Assembly (NCBI GenBank): GCA_033060915.1
Contig: CM065389.1
Coordinates: forward strand, 23,348,501-23,412,500
DNA from: Euryodendron excelsum
Lineage: Eukaryota > Streptophyta > Magnoliopsida > Ericales > Pentaphylacaceae
Length of the DNA: 64,000 bases
Direction: 5' to 3'
Positions within the stretch are counted from its first letter, which is position 1, and each line of letters starts with the position of its first letter. The translations under genes and the position numbers were made by a program. The notes under the pieces are model-generated. The model had not been told where the DNA came from. It was given only the letters and a program-made list of their open reading frames with translations, and made no database searches. Shown piece by piece: positions 11,611 through 23,602 of the stretch.

Positions 11611-12640
11611 AATCTCTCTTTATTATGCAAAGTTTTGTATAAAATACATTTTGGAGCAGAGAAATGAAAAGAGAGCATGACTATTGAACCATTTCTATGA
11701 AAATATGGAATTAGCTTTAAATCTAAAATAAAATTTGCTCAGTAAACAGCATGGATCAGTAAACAAATATTAAAAAGGTACACTTTGACAAAGATAGCAC
11801 ATCATTGTATCGTGGGAACACCAATGTTGTCATTTAAAAAATATATGTACGGTCACCATGGACATAAGAGCATATGATAACAGAACAACATTATGAACAG
11901 AAATAGACTTGGATTTAACAGCATTTCATTCATTTTCAACATATCCTACTGCTAATCAGAAATAAGGAGTCGAGTTGAAACACTAAGAAGATCTGAAACC
12001 CTTACATCAAATTTGGAAGACTTAAACATACGCCAAAAAATGAAGCAACCTCTCTTTATTATGCAAAGTTTTTGTATAAAATACATTTTGGAGCAGAGAA
12101 ATGAAAAGAGAGCGTGACTATTGAACCATTTCTACAAAAATATGTAATTAGCATCAAATTTAAAACAAAATTTGCTCAGCCAGGCTCAGATTTATATCTC
12201 TATCGCCCCCACAGTGCATGGATCAGTAAACAAATATTAAAAAGGCACGCTTTGACAAAGATAGCACATCATTGTATTGTGGGACCACCAATGTCGTTAG
12301 TTAAAAAAAAATATATGCACGGTCACCATGGACGTAAGAGCATATGATAACCGAACAAACATTATGAACAGAAATGGACATGGATTTAACAGTATTTCAT
12401 TCACTTTCAACATGCCCTACTGCTAATCAGAGCTAAGGAGTCGAGTTGAAACACTTAGAAGATTTCAAACCCTTACATCAAATTTGGAAGACTTAAACAC
12501 ACGCCAAAAAATGAAGCAAACACATTCTGAATTTTCAAATCCAAATGCAAGTAACGGAAAGCAAATTGATCCATAATCAATTACAAACCCCACCAAACAT
12601 GAGACAAATGCACACCCAGATGATGTGAATCTGTAGTGAA
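11611..12640. repeat. Two tandem copies of a 437-bp segment
   Basis: The segment starting TCTCTCTTTATTATGCAAAG at about 11613 is repeated from about 12050 with a period near 437 bp and high identity. It includes TGGAGCAGAGAAATGAAAAG, CGGTCACCATGGAC and CATCAAATTTGGAAGACTTAA. The second copy continues to 12640. A third, diverged copy of its right half lies at 51937-52302 in the same orientation. No protein is encoded. The composition resembles a plant first intron or leader read on the minus strand. Confidence 0.7.
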
Positions 12641-12649
12641 GGACCAGGA

Positions 12650-13400
12650 AAAACCAATCTCACATCTGTATTTCTAGGTTTTGGGGTTTCTCAGGCATTG
12701 ACAAATATTCAAGGGAGGTCAATGTAATTTACCCCCAAAAAAAACCTATAAACTTCACAAAAGAGAAAAGCCCTGCGCTATCGTAGTCCTTTGCTACTTG
12801 AAGAAACCCACCTCAACAAAAACCTTGGGCTATCATAATCATTTGCTACACAAGGAGACCCACCCAATCGTCTGTTACTTTTAGATCTACCCCTAATTTA
12901 GTTTTTATCCTAAATCTTTTCTCGCATTCGATTTCAGAGTTATCTCCTAAAGTTTATTTCCAACCTCTTCTATTGCTTTCACTCCTCTAACTCTTCTGTG
13001 TCGTGCCTTGATTCCAAGTCAGGGTTTCATCATCCGCTTTAGTTCACTGACCTTTTTCATACTCCATGGGAGACAATACCCAGGAAAGCATTCCAGAACT
13101 CGCCCTTCATTTTTAGGAGAGTGACTCAGAATCTTCAACCAACCCAAAGCTGATATTAGTTGGCAAAATCCCGACTACAAAAGCCTAACAAGCAGGGGTT
13201 AACAATATCCTCAAAACAGTTTGTGAGAACCAGAGAAGGCTTCACAATGTCAGTGTGGGTTAAGAATTTATATGGTTTTGCCTTCCAATCTGATGTTGAG
13301 TTGATATGAAGAAATCGTAGCTTAGGCACTATGGTCGATAATGGGAGGTCTAATGATTATGAGAAGATGGGATCTCCTTAATATTTTAGAGTTGAGAGGA
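12650..13400 (+). pseudogene. LINE ORF1 remnant
   Basis: A leader rich in CCCACCTCAACA- and CTCTTCT-type sequence precedes an ATG at 13066. The frame contains LILVGKIP and, after one frameshift near 13255, VWVKNLYGF. This is the pattern of the DUF4283 domain found at the start of plant L1-type LINE ORF1, which binds RNA. In-frame stops at about 13114 and 13185 show that it is dead. No zinc knuckle or ORF2 follows, so only the 5' end of a LINE survives. Confidence 0.55.
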
Positions 13401-13783
13401 TCTTGGCTTCTCCATCATACTTTAGATTTATTTAACGAAAAGACTGTAAAGGCTGCAACATCAGTAGACTTATGGGAAAATGCTTTGGCCAATGAAATAA
13501 ACTTACAAATTATGGAGTTTTCATTATGATAAATGTAGATTTATTTTATTTTGTATATAGATTGAGGAATTTTAACTTTGAAATATCTAAGTTTTTGGAT
13601 TTCTTTTAGCTAACGGGATGGGAGAGCCTATCTATATGTTTTTATTAATTTATTACAAGTTTAAAATTTTCTGAAAAAGCATAAAGAGCTCATTTTACTT
13701 GATTAACTATTATAAGTATTAACGCTACTTTTTTTTTTCTTTTCTCCTATTGATACTGTCAATTTACTTTTCTTTTCCTTTTT

Positions 13784-13990
13784 AGGCTACGTTTGGTACA
13801 GCTTATGAGTTAATTTTTTGATAAATTTATAAGTAAAAAAACTAATAAAAGTTAATTTTTTTACTTTTTTATTTATTTTTATCTAAACTAATATCAAAAA
13901 AGCAAAAAAGTTAAAAAATTTGCCTTTTTTACTATCAAGCTTAAAAAAACTTGACTTTTAAGACTTACCAATCAGACACACACTTAGTAT
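13784..13990. mobile_element. Short hAT-like MITE (putative)
   Basis: The left end GGCTACGTTTGGTACAGCTTATGAG is roughly inverted at the right as AAGACTTACCAATCAGACACAC. This CGTTTGGTA/TACCAAACG type of end is typical of small plant hAT-like elements. The interior is AT-rich and noncoding. The match of the ends is imperfect. Confidence 0.4.
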
Positions 13991-14232
13991 TTGTATTTGT
14001 ATTATAGTCTCGCTCTAGTTTTTGTCCTTGCAATCGCTCTAGTTTAATTTTTTTGGCTGTGACCTTGTTTCTAATTGGGGATTTGATTATGATCATTCAA
14101 ATCTTTATATTATTAATTTTATTTCTTTTAAAGAAAAATGTCACATCTTAGCTTTCCTAATTTTAATCTCAAACAATTTCAACAGAACTGGCTTAATAAT
14201 ATAAGAATCTTTCAGTTCTATCATACTTGTTA

Positions 14233-14568
14233 AGAGCATCTCTAAGTAACTCTCTACTTAATTATTTTAGAGAGTCAAATTTAAAAAATAGCTCTTAAAT
14301 CGGCTCTCTATTTTAGAGAGTCTTATTTTAACTCTCCAAATATAGAGAGCTAAAAGTCACTATCTAAATTTTAATTCACAAATCTCTCTCACTCTCTCTC
14401 TCCTCTTTCATTATGATGAATGTTAAAAAAAGAATAATTCATGAGGTGACTAGTTAAAATAAAGAGTATCGTTGGAATATTTTTTTAAAATTGACTAACT
14501 AAAATAAATAATAAAGTTTTTAAGTATGTTTTGACTAGCTATTTTAAAAATAGCTTTAAAAATGCTCT
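14233..14568. mobile_element. MITE with AGAGCAT ends
   Basis: The left end AGAGCATCTCTAAGTAACTCTC is mirrored by TTTAAAAATGCTCT at the right. The left half has inverted or repeated TAGAGAG(A/C) units. It is 336 bp long with no coding frame. This resembles the common plant MITE class with GAGCATCTCCAA ends. A target duplication was not clear. Confidence 0.5.
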
Positions 14569-14814
14569 AAGAATTAACCGAGATCCATTCGGGAGCCATT
14601 AGAAACCTGTACATCAAATAAATAAATGTGCCAACCCTTTTACTGAACTCTCTCCTGTAGAACGTATTTCAGCATAAATAAATAAATAAATAAGTTTTTA
14701 ACTCTGTGAAAGCCACTTACATCCCCTTTCAGGGAAGGGTTGCCGGTGTATGTATTTCAGTATAATTTTGTTTCCGTTTTTTGGTCCAAATTACGTTATC
14801 CGAATCACAATCCA

Positions 14815-15190
14815 TCTATACTATATATTATAGCAATATGTTGTTGGATCTTTGATGCGGAGAGACTCAATCAAATTTTCTTTATTTTTTAGAATTTTAA
14901 TGTACTAATATTACGTGTGTTATCATAAAATTGGTCCAAGTATAATATATAGAAACTTTTATATTTTATCTATAATTAGTAAATCTTTCCCTAAAATTTA
15001 AGATATATTTATTCTATTTTAAAAAGTTATACCTAAAATTCAAGTACTTCAGATTTGTTGTTTTAAGTTTCCTTCAATTACACTCTTAAAATTTTAAAAA
15101 GTTCTTCCTTGAATTCAAAATTTTTTTAAAATTTTCGTATTAAAAAGACATATATAATAAATCTAAAGTATCTATTACTGCAATAGTTTA
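14815..15190 (+). mobile_element. Helitron 5' end fragment
   Basis: TCTATACTATATATTATAGC preceded by a host A is the same 5' terminus seen, inverted, at 22911. The next 150 bases match the copy at 1983-2130. No hairpin plus CTAG end was found downstream, so the 3' part is missing or unrecognisable. The end coordinate is approximate. Confidence 0.55.
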
Positions 15191-15199
15191 TAAGTCAAT

Positions 15200-16340
15200 T
15201 AAGATTGAAGCATTATCACTTGAAAAATCAATAACCCATTCGTAATTACATCTAGAGGACAATAGCAGATCATACTCTATCAAAGCTCACCATTCCAAAA
15301 ACTTGTTCATTGTTGGTTAAACCGATAAGCCTCCATATCCAAATCATAATCCAAATTAAAATTATATCACTTTCCAAATTTTGGCAAAAGAAATTATATT
15401 CCAAGAATTTATGATAACACTCACCAGGACTCAAGAAATTTCAATAATTAAATCTCAAGCATAATTATTAATCCCATTTTGTACTGGTGGTACAGACCGA
15501 TACCATTTCAACTTAAAAACGGATCAGGAAAGGCTGAGTTCCGTTCCGGAATTGTTTCCGGTATAATCCGGCATTTCTAGGCAATTTCCGGCTTTCAGTT
15601 GTGATCCGCCGTAGTAGACTGCCTCGGGTGTTGCTGTCTTTTCTCCTTTATATTTACTGCTGCGAGCAAGCATTAAATGCTTCTGATGGAAGCTTATACT
15701 TGTAAGGGCCCACTCCTTTTGCTACGTTCTTTTGTTAACTCTACGAAGTGGCAACATGAACGTGAGATTGGATATCTTTTCTTTTTCTTTTTCTTTTTTC
15801 ATGGGAAGTTGTGCTTCTCTGCATATTGTAATAATTCACTATTATTAATTAACTTTCTCTATTTTTATTCTTTAAATAATCTAAAATTTTGTCCTCTTGT
15901 TAATATGAACTTTGACTTTTAATTTCTTGTAAGAGTATTATTAGTAATTGATATATTTATACTAAAAACTTGCTAATACATACGTTAAAGACATATTTTA
16001 AACATATTTTACTTAACGATATAAGGCATAATTGTCAATTCCACTGCGTATCAGTTGACATAGACCGGAATGTACCGTTCTAATACAGAAACGGTATAGG
16101 TGGATCAGAGTTTTGTTCTGGCTAAAGTACCGGCCTGTTCCAAAAAATCTCAGCCCATCTCGACGATCTCGGCATGTTTCGATTATACCGCTGTCATTCT
16201 GTTTCCTTCTAATACACTCAATGAAAGTTGAAGATCTTTCTTGCTTCCTCTTCATCGGCAAACAAACAACCACAGCCTCCATGTTGTGAGCTCTATAACA
16301 TTTACTTTGGTGATATTCTGGAGAATTTTAATTTGAGATT
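15200..16340. other. Gene-free interval with short repeats
   Basis: No gene could be supported. Stretches rich in CCGGAA and CGGTATA around 15540-15600 and 16060-16200 suggest decayed transposon ends, but I could not pair them. Confidence 0.3.
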
Positions 16341-16354
16341 TAAAGCTGGCCCGT

Positions 16355-16359
<5 letters not shown>

Positions 16360-16399
<40 letters not shown>

Positions 16400-16435
16400 T
16401 ATTATGGTAACAAAGCACCAAGTGTGTATACATAC

Positions 16436-16485
<50 letters not shown>

Positions 16486-16578
16486 GTGAGTGAGTGAGTG
16501 GTATTATGGTAACAAAGTACGAGGTGTGTGTACATATATGATATGTAATACATATGTATGGAAAGAGAGAGAGAGAAA
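16360..16578. repeat. GA microsatellites in a tandem duplication
   Basis: Two (GA)n arrays (16360-16396 and 16438-16482, the second ending in GTGA units) alternate with two copies of a unit containing GTGGTATTATGGTAACAAAG at 16397 and 16499. The arrangement is a two-unit tandem repeat of about 100 bp with variable GA length. Confidence 0.8.
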
Positions 16579-17054
16579 CGAGAGGAGAAACGAGAGGTAA
16601 TGGGTTTTTGAATCACAAATTACTAAGTGTAATGAGTAGTTTCTCAGCTTGAGCTTGGGTTTATCAGTGTACTGTTTGTGTCTGCTTTTGCTTTGGGTTT
16701 TTGTTTGTTATGTACTTTCAGAAAGGCCTTCTATGTTAATAAGAAGAGAATTTTTTTTAAAATAAAATACTTACTTTGTTTTTGGATCCGTAGAAAGGAA
16801 TTACAATAAAAGCTGAAGTCAAAAAGTAGATTTGGAAAGAAGGGATTTCCATTCTTGACTTTCTTAATAGGGGTTAAGAACTTTGACTAACTGACTAGTT
16901 CATTGAAACTATTGACGAATGCAGAAGAAAGAATCAACTGGTTTGACTGGAAAGGGAGATTTAGGACCAATCAAAGTTGAAGAATTGGCCCACGGTTCCG
17001 TTTCGGCTGATATATCGTGAGGTTCATCTGTTCCGACTGAAAGTCCTTCGGCAA

Positions 17055-17399
17055 TGTTTTAAAAATCAGACCGTTAAGTGAATCGAAAAAGTCATTGAAT
17101 CACAAGTCACCGATTCAACCGTCGGGTTAATCGTTATTGACCCGTGACGTCATAATTATGTCATTAATTAATTTATTAATATTAATAAATAGTATATTAT
17201 TTTTTACACTATTTTTTATATTTAAAATATAAAATTTTGCCTTAAAATATTGAACTGGATAGTTTAATATCGGATCACGGTTCAACCGTAATTTTGACCA
17301 GATTTTGACCAAAATGAATTTCGAAGATTAACCGGACCATTTTTAATCGGTGACGGTTCAACCGGTTAAACCGATTGGTCTGGTTGGAATTTTAAAACA
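17055..17399. mobile_element. Foldback element, copy 1
   Basis: The ends TGTTTTAAAAATCAGACCG and GGTCTGGTTGGAATTTTAAAACA are imperfect inverses. The interior holds TTCAACCGTCGGGTTAATCG, TATTGACCCGTGACGTCATA and, towards the right, ACGGTTCAACCGG. The same order of motifs occurs at 52597-52978, so this is a repeated non-autonomous element. No protein is encoded. Confidence 0.65.
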
Positions 17400-17529
17400 C
17401 TGTCCTCTGGTTCTTGAAGGAATCGCTGCTGTTGTTGGCCAACACGTCCTCTTTGGGGACGGTGGCAGTGCAATGAGTGGTTATGCTAGCGAGGTTGAGA
17501 AATCGGGTGGTTTGTCAAAGGCGGGGGGT

Positions 17530-17584
<55 letters not shown>
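17530..17584 (+). repeat. 55-base G homopolymer
   Basis: An uninterrupted run of 55 G follows GGGGGGT. Homopolymers this long are unusual in plant DNA and are prone to sequencing and assembly error, so the length may not be exact. A frame through it would give only polyglycine or polyproline and is not a gene. Confidence 0.85.
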
Positions 17585-17585
<1 letters not shown>

Positions 17586-17639
17586 GAAGAAAGGCGGGTT
17601 AGAATGTTTCCAAAGGTTACCGGTTTGATATCCAGAGCC

Positions 17640-18140
17640 GGTGTAGTTAGAGAAGGAAAACCAGCTTGCTAGGGGCAAAACGGTCATTTTGCACCAGGTT
17701 TGCCAGAATTGACTCGAAATGATCCGGAAAAACAATGAAAGGTCTAGAATACTATAAGAAGCATTCTCGGGAGGTTACCGGTTTAATACCCAGAACCGTT
17801 ATGATTCCCGGGATGTTCAGATGCCCACATGCTAAATTGAGAGCGTCGTCTGAACGATGCAAAACACACTAAAATTGTCGTCCGAACAATCAAGCCCTAG
17901 GTATGTATACTTTGGCTAAACCGTTTCTCTTCATTCCCGCACATTATAGTTTCGAACTTCTAGAGAGAGAGAGAGATCTTAGGATATTTTCCCTACACAT
18001 AACCAACCCTTGAACCATAGATTTCTGTTTTCAAATGACCAAAATGGAGTTGTTTTCCAAAAGGGCTTAAATCTTTTCAAAGGTTGCCAAACAACCTATT
18101 TTTTTAAAAACCCTTTCTTAAGGGAGTTTTCAAAACCTGT
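17640..18140 (-). mobile_element. LTR-like fragment related to 1-289
   Basis: The right part (18084-18140) nearly repeats the first bases of the window, including TTGCCAAACAACCTATTTTT, in the same orientation. Further left, GGGCAAAACGGTCATTTTG is a motif often seen in plant LTRs. The piece probably extends the family into a region that is outside the window for the first copy. Confidence 0.45.
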
Positions 18141-19252
18141 TACAAAGGTAGTGATGCTGCCAAGAATAGTGTTGCTCGTTGGTGGTGGTGGGATGATCCA
18201 TCGACACCCATCACTATCATTGCCAGTTACTAGTGGGTGTTATGGGGGTTGTTTTTTAGGGGTCTTTGGTTGTGAAGGTAGGTAATGGATTGGGTGCTTG
18301 GAGTTAGTTAAAATAAAATGTCTACTTATCAAAATAAATAGGTAATTTGATATGGATAATTTCATATTATGTATATCAAAATTATCAAATTATTTAAGTA
18401 AACACGTATATGCGTTTTTTCTGTAAATATATCATGTTTATAGTGGTAAATTTAAAATGGTACGTCAAAACGCACCAGTACCCATACGTACCATCTTAAT
18501 AACAAAAACAGTACACAGGCCAGTATGAAACTGACAACTATGGTCGATGGTGGTAGGGTCAAACAAGGAGAGAAAAAAAAGAGAGAACCTATAAAGGGAG
18601 AGAGAATCAGAGAGATATATATGTATGCGTTAGCCTATGTTAACATTTTTGGCATTGAAAGGGATTTTCGGAATCACTCTCTTATTAGTGAGAGATTTTA
18701 AGATTTAGAGAGAAAAATTGAGATCCTTACGTACATGAATTACTCTCATTAGTAAGAGATTTTGGAATTTAGAGATAGCTTTTGGTAATGAGATTAATTT
18801 ATTAGTTTTTTATATAGCTGTTTGTTTTCTATTTTGAGAGGAGCTCAGTGTTAAAAGAGGAAGGAAGGAATTTGTCACTTGCTATCGTAGTTTTTTAAAA
18901 CTTTTAAAATAAATAGGGATGAAATTTTAGAGACGTGGATTCTTACCAATTTGCATATTACGTATAGAATAGATAGATTGGCAACAATCAGAGGAACAAC
19001 ATAAAAAATGTGGGGTAGGATTGGTGCCTACGCCACAAGGAGGTTTGCAGTGCACGGTAAGGCTGGTACGACCAGAAACAAAGGGTGAGAACCACCTCCA
19101 GATCCATCTGCGTAAAGCTAATCAAGGTAAATTGCTTCTCTCACCCCTTCACACCGCCCTGCCTATCACATTTATCTCTCCATCATAATTATTTTTATAT
19201 CCTTTCTTCTCCCTTAAAATTACAATTCACCCGAACCCCTTCACTTGCATTT

Positions 19253-20010
19253 CTTTTCTTTTTTTTTTCAATTTTATTCAATTTTTATTTAGTTTTGTTT
19301 CTTTTTTTTTAATCAATTTTTTTATTTTTTTTTTATCAATTTTTATTTTATTTTATTTAATTTTTAACACATGTCAGAACTTTTTCCCTTTTTTTAAATT
19401 ACCCAATTACCCTCCCAACCCGACACCCCACTTTTTTTTTATATATATTTTCGTGTATCTCTTTTTTTTTTTAGTTTTGTTTAATTTTTATTTAGTTTTG
19501 TTTTTTTTTTTTTTAGTTAGTTTTGTTTCTTTTTTTTTTTTAATCAATTTTGTTTATTGTTTTTTCCATCAAATTTTTTTTTATTTAATTTTTGACACAT
19601 GTCAGAATCTTTCCCTCCTTTTAAATTACCCCCCTCCAACCCTTTACATCCCTTGACATATGTCAAAACTTCTCTCTCCCTTTAAATTACTCCCCTTCAA
19701 CCCTTGACACATGTCAGAACCTCTCCACTTTCTTTAAATTATCCCCCCTCAACCCTTGACAACCCTTGACACATGTCAGAACCTCTTACAAATAATGACT
19801 CCCAAAATCTACAACAAAAGATTACAAACATATAATAAAAAAAAACTTTTTATCCAAAAAAAAAAAAATAAAACTGATAAAAAAAAGAAATAAAATTAAT
19901 AAAAATAAATAAATAAAACTGATTAAAAAAAAAAAGAAACAAAACCAATGAAAAAAAAGAAAGAAAACTAAAAAAAAAACACAAAATTGACAAAAAAAAA
20001 AAAAAAAACC
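19253..20010. repeat. T-rich/A-rich foldback with 50-bp minisatellite
   Basis: T-rich sequence (19253-19580, with TTAGTTTTGTTT and AATCAATTTT) is inverted as A-rich sequence at 19845-20005 (AAAACTGATTAAAAA, AAACAAAACC). Between them lie about five imperfect copies of a 50-bp unit beginning TTGACACATGTCAGAACCTCT and ending in C-rich CCCCTCAACCC. The palindrome TGACACATGTCA recurs in each unit. Frames here are low-complexity and not genes. Confidence 0.65.
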
Positions 20011-20059
20011 AAGGCAGGAGAGGGAAGGGGGAGGGTGTGTAAGAGGGCATAATAGTAAT

Positions 20060-20190
20060 TGTAATGAAAATTTAGGGTGGAGCCGGGGAGAGGGCTGTGT
20101 TAGGGGAGGGGGGAAAAATAGGTCTCCTAATCAAGGCTCTAACAAGGTCTATATAGTGGAAGAGCCTCCAGAAGACCTTGTTGAGGTAGG
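20060..20190 (+). other. Possible left end of the decayed LINE
   Basis: One frame reads EEPPEDLVEVG just before the hAT-like insertion at 20191. The target duplication AGGTAGG lets this segment join directly to 23101, where LINE-like sequence continues. It may therefore be the 5' coding part of the LINE interrupted by that element. This is inference from the insertion geometry. Confidence 0.35.
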
Positions 20191-20362
20191 TGCTAGGGAT
20201 GGGCATTACCTGGGTTGGGTTAGATCTATGCAAAAAAAATTTCATTAGGCCCAAAATAAAATTCTAAATCCGTCCAAGTTAGCCCATTTAATATAAAATT
20301 TATTTAATATGTAATTTTTTTCTCTATGAATAATATTGAATAACATAAAATTTAATTACATA

Positions 20363-21547
20363 CTAGCAGTAAACCCGTGCTATACACGGAATTATAAATA
20401 TTACAATCATAAGAAATTTTTAAAAAAAATTGACAATTTTTTTTTTACAATATCATATTGGTTTAAAATATCATCCTAAATGAATTAAATATGTTGAACA
20501 TATTTTTTTTATTCCATATAACCAAAAAAATGTATAAAAAATAATTTGTATATAATTAATATGCTGAGTTATATTTTAAATATATCTATGTCCAGTGCAA
20601 AAAATATGTTTGTCATAAGGATGGAAATCAAGTTTATTAGGCCATACTCATAGTAGAAAATAAAAAAAATAGAAATTAAAAAAAAAAAAAAGGTTAAAGA
20701 TAGGCAACTATTATATATTTTATAGTCAATGTCATTGCTTACCGCTTTCTCAAAATGATAATTTAAATAAATAAAAAACATTAATGTACTTTACTGTTTA
20801 GAAAATACAAATTAATTATAAAATATTAAAATAAGTCTTCATAGTTGATTAAGATAAAAATAGGTAAATCTTCTGATTCCATACTTAAACCATATACTTT
20901 GTAAAAGTAAATAAACAAAAAAATTGTTAGCTTGTTTTAATTCTATATAATAAGATTAATTACATAAAAAATAATGTCTAAATATCTAATATTAGTAAGT
21001 TACTTGACTTGTGCATAATATCTATATCTTATTACCTTTTTTCCTTATGATAGTTTTGGAAGAAATTTTTTTTTTTATCAAAATAATAGTTTTGAAACTA
21101 AAATATCAAAAATTAGATTAACTCATTAAAAAAGTTTACTGAGTCCCTTTATTAAACAATTTATAAGATTTGAGTAAATAAAATCCATCAAAAAGTATAG
21201 ATATACATATACATAAGTTCAATCAAAAATTAAATTTGAAGGAAACTAGAATGTTTTAAAAATACACTATTTGTTAGGAACTTTAAAAAGAGAATAGATG
21301 CAATTACCATATGGACTTTAAAGAATCAATAATAACATGTTTATATATAGATATTAAATATTATCTTGAATAACTTTGAAAGTTTCTATATTAAAAGATG
21401 ACAATTTAAAAAATGTTACCATATAAAATAAATGAACAATGTGTTCATGACATGTATTTTAGTAATTTTTTAAATTCAAACATTTAAGGAAAAAAACCAA
21501 GATTTTAAAACTCAATGACCTAACAACATTTTGATATAATATATATA
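20363..21547 (-). mobile_element. Helitron A of a tandem pair
   Basis: The minus-strand 3' end reads TATAGCACGGG, TTTACTG and then CTAG at 20366-20363, followed by T. This is the Helitron hairpin-plus-CTRR ending. Its 5' side near 21545 reads TATATATTATATCAAAATGTTGTTAGG on the minus strand, similar to the known 5' body of this family but lacking a clean TCTATAC start. The interior is AT-rich, noncoding and therefore non-autonomous. Confidence 0.6.
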
Positions 21548-21548
21548 A

Positions 21549-22911
21549 CTAGCAGTGAACCCATGCTATGCACGACATGTTATGTACGGGAATAAAAAAA
21601 TAAAAAAATGATTTGAGAATGAATTTTTTACATGAAGTATTTGATATTCAATATATTTTCTATTATATATGAATATAATGAATACTTTAATCAGAGCGAA
21701 TATGTTACTCACATGCTATATTTAATATTTTGAATGCAAGTTTTATTTATGTGTAACCTCTAACTTTACCAAATTAAAAGTATATAATTAAGAGGATAAT
21801 ATTAAGCCACAACCTTAAAGAATAAACTTTTTTTTTATCCAAAATTGAAAATACTTGCTACTGTAAATTAAAGTACTGCAAAAAAAAAAAAAATATTAGT
21901 AATAGACAAAAAATGAAGCGATTAACTTAATTTTTTGCAAAATAATATTAAAAAATTATTTGAATATGTTGAATTTAAAAATATTTTATGTAAAAATCTA
22001 CTAATAGATTGATTCATTTCGACCCTATCATAAATTAATTAGGTTTTAGTTAAATGCTTGACCTAAGATATTAAATAGAAAAAAAAAGTAAATAGGGTGT
22101 TACACATACCACATTTAAATTAGAGTCCATATAAAAAATAATGATAAAGATTTATATGAAAAAATCAATGATTAGATGACATATGTATTTTACAAATTTA
22201 AAATTTCATAAAAAAAATTGGGTTAAAACTTTTGAACTCAAAAATCAAACAACCAATTGATAGTATAGATATAAATTGCACAACAATGGGTGTGTATCTT
22301 TTATAAATTTGAGTGAGTTTAGGAAACACATAATAGTTTGAATTTTAAAAGATAATTTAGAAAACTAGAATCTCAATTGATAGACTTTAGAAATTATAGA
22401 TCCATCTATACTGTCATTCAATTACTGAGAGTTTTTAGGTTAACTAAAAATTGTTCTTATTTTAAAGTTTGTAGGAGGGTTCCAATTAAAGTAATTTGAA
22501 AATTTTACCTTAATTATCAATGGATTTTTTTCATTGTAGAATTTATAAGTTTAAGAAAAACTCAGAAAAGGTTAGAAAGAATCAATGATAGTTTAACAAG
22601 TATACATTGTATATAAACAAAGTGTTAAGAATTTAGTGACATATTCTTTCTATTTTAGAAATTTAAAATCTCCTTATGATTAATAAATATTCTTTAGGAA
22701 GATTATAATTAAAGAAATTTAAAAATGTTACCATAACTATCATTGAATAGCATTTATGAAGATCAGAATAAATAATAAACTAATTAATAGGAACCAATAA
22801 TAATATGACACTTGAATTTGATGTTCTTAAAAAATCAAAATTTGGAGAAGAAGGATTAAGACTTTCAGCTTCAAAGATCTCCTATCATTCTGCTATAATA
22901 TATAGTATAGA
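21549..22911 (-). mobile_element. Helitron B of a tandem pair
   Basis: On the minus strand this starts TCTATACTATATATTATAGC at 22911, preceded by A, and ends with GCATAGCATGGGTTCACTG then CTAG at 21552-21549, followed by T. Both terminal signatures and the A|T insertion context are present. At 1363 bp it has no Rep/helicase frame. It lies head-to-tail with Helitron A, one base apart. Confidence 0.65.
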
Positions 22912-23093
22912 TACACATATAATATTAAAATATTAAAATATATTAATTTATATATTTTGGGCTGAGCCGGACTTCAATGACAATTCCCAAACCCGCCAAT
23001 AAAACTAATCGGGCCTAAAAAAAAATTTCGAGCCTTATAATTTATGAGTGAGTTTGAGTGGGCCTATCAGGATTTTGGGCCCATGACAATCCT

Positions 23094-23602
23094 AGGTAGG
23101 CCTAAGCCAGACGTAAGCCCAGTCATCCCACGATTAGATGGTAGCCTAAATGAAGAGTGCCTTAAGGAAGGGGCCCAACTTCTCTGGCAAGTAGTAGCCC
23201 AATTGCCAATCCAGAGAGGTGTAAGTTTAGTCGTGGTCACAATTGGATTCTATCACTAAAGCGAAAGGCCCAAGGCCCAAAGACAATCAAGCCATCGACT
23301 CCCGTCAAGTCCGTTTCAAAGCCATGGGAGAGTGGGAAACCAACAGCAGCTCAGATTTTGAAAAAGTTATTACAGAGCAAGAATCAGGTGTGGGTACTAT
23401 CTGTTGTTCTAAGGAAAAGACTCTTAAAAAGGTTAGAAATGTGGTGAAAGCAAGGATCTTGTGGTTCCATCAAGGAGTGATCAGAACCTAGCTGATGTTG
23501 TTGTCCAGGAGAATTATGTGTCGACACTTGGTGCTCAAAACCAGATTATAGGAAAGTAGATCCACTGAGAAGAGACCTTAAAAGTTTGATTATAATAGTT
23601 AC
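23094..23602 (+). pseudogene. Decayed LINE, part left of Copia
   Basis: Plus-strand frames at 23044-23259 and 23243-23491 look coding (for example KPDVSPVIPRLDGSL and KKVRNVVKARILW) but contain stops. They are separated from the LINE endonuclease part at 28576 only by the Copia element, as shown by the GTTAC duplication. They probably belong to the end of ORF1 and the start of ORF2. No domain could be named with certainty in this part. Confidence 0.45.

Larger units (their letters stand above)
20191..23093. mobile_element. hAT-like element carrying two Helitrons
   Basis: The left end TGCTAGGGATGGGCATT and right end GGGCCCATGACAATCCT are flanked by AGGTAGG on both sides (20184-20190 and 23094-23100). 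Including the next base outward, this is an 8-bp duplication with one mismatch, as expected for hAT. Host-element sequence is limited to 20191-20362 and 22912-23093, which contain TTAGGCCC, GGGCTGAGCC and GGGCC motifs. The middle is occupied by Helitrons. The non-inserted element would be about 350 bp and non-coding. Confidence 0.6.

Noticed and set aside
16302..16616. 104-codon frame rich in Ser-Leu
   Set aside because: Product of GA arrays read on the other strand.
17350..17735. Open frames giving polyglycine or polyproline
   Set aside because: They exist only because of the G homopolymer; no start context, homology or flanking coding sequence.
19085..20050. Several Phe/Leu-rich frames resembling membrane proteins
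   Set aside because: Translation of T-rich low-complexity DNA on either strand.
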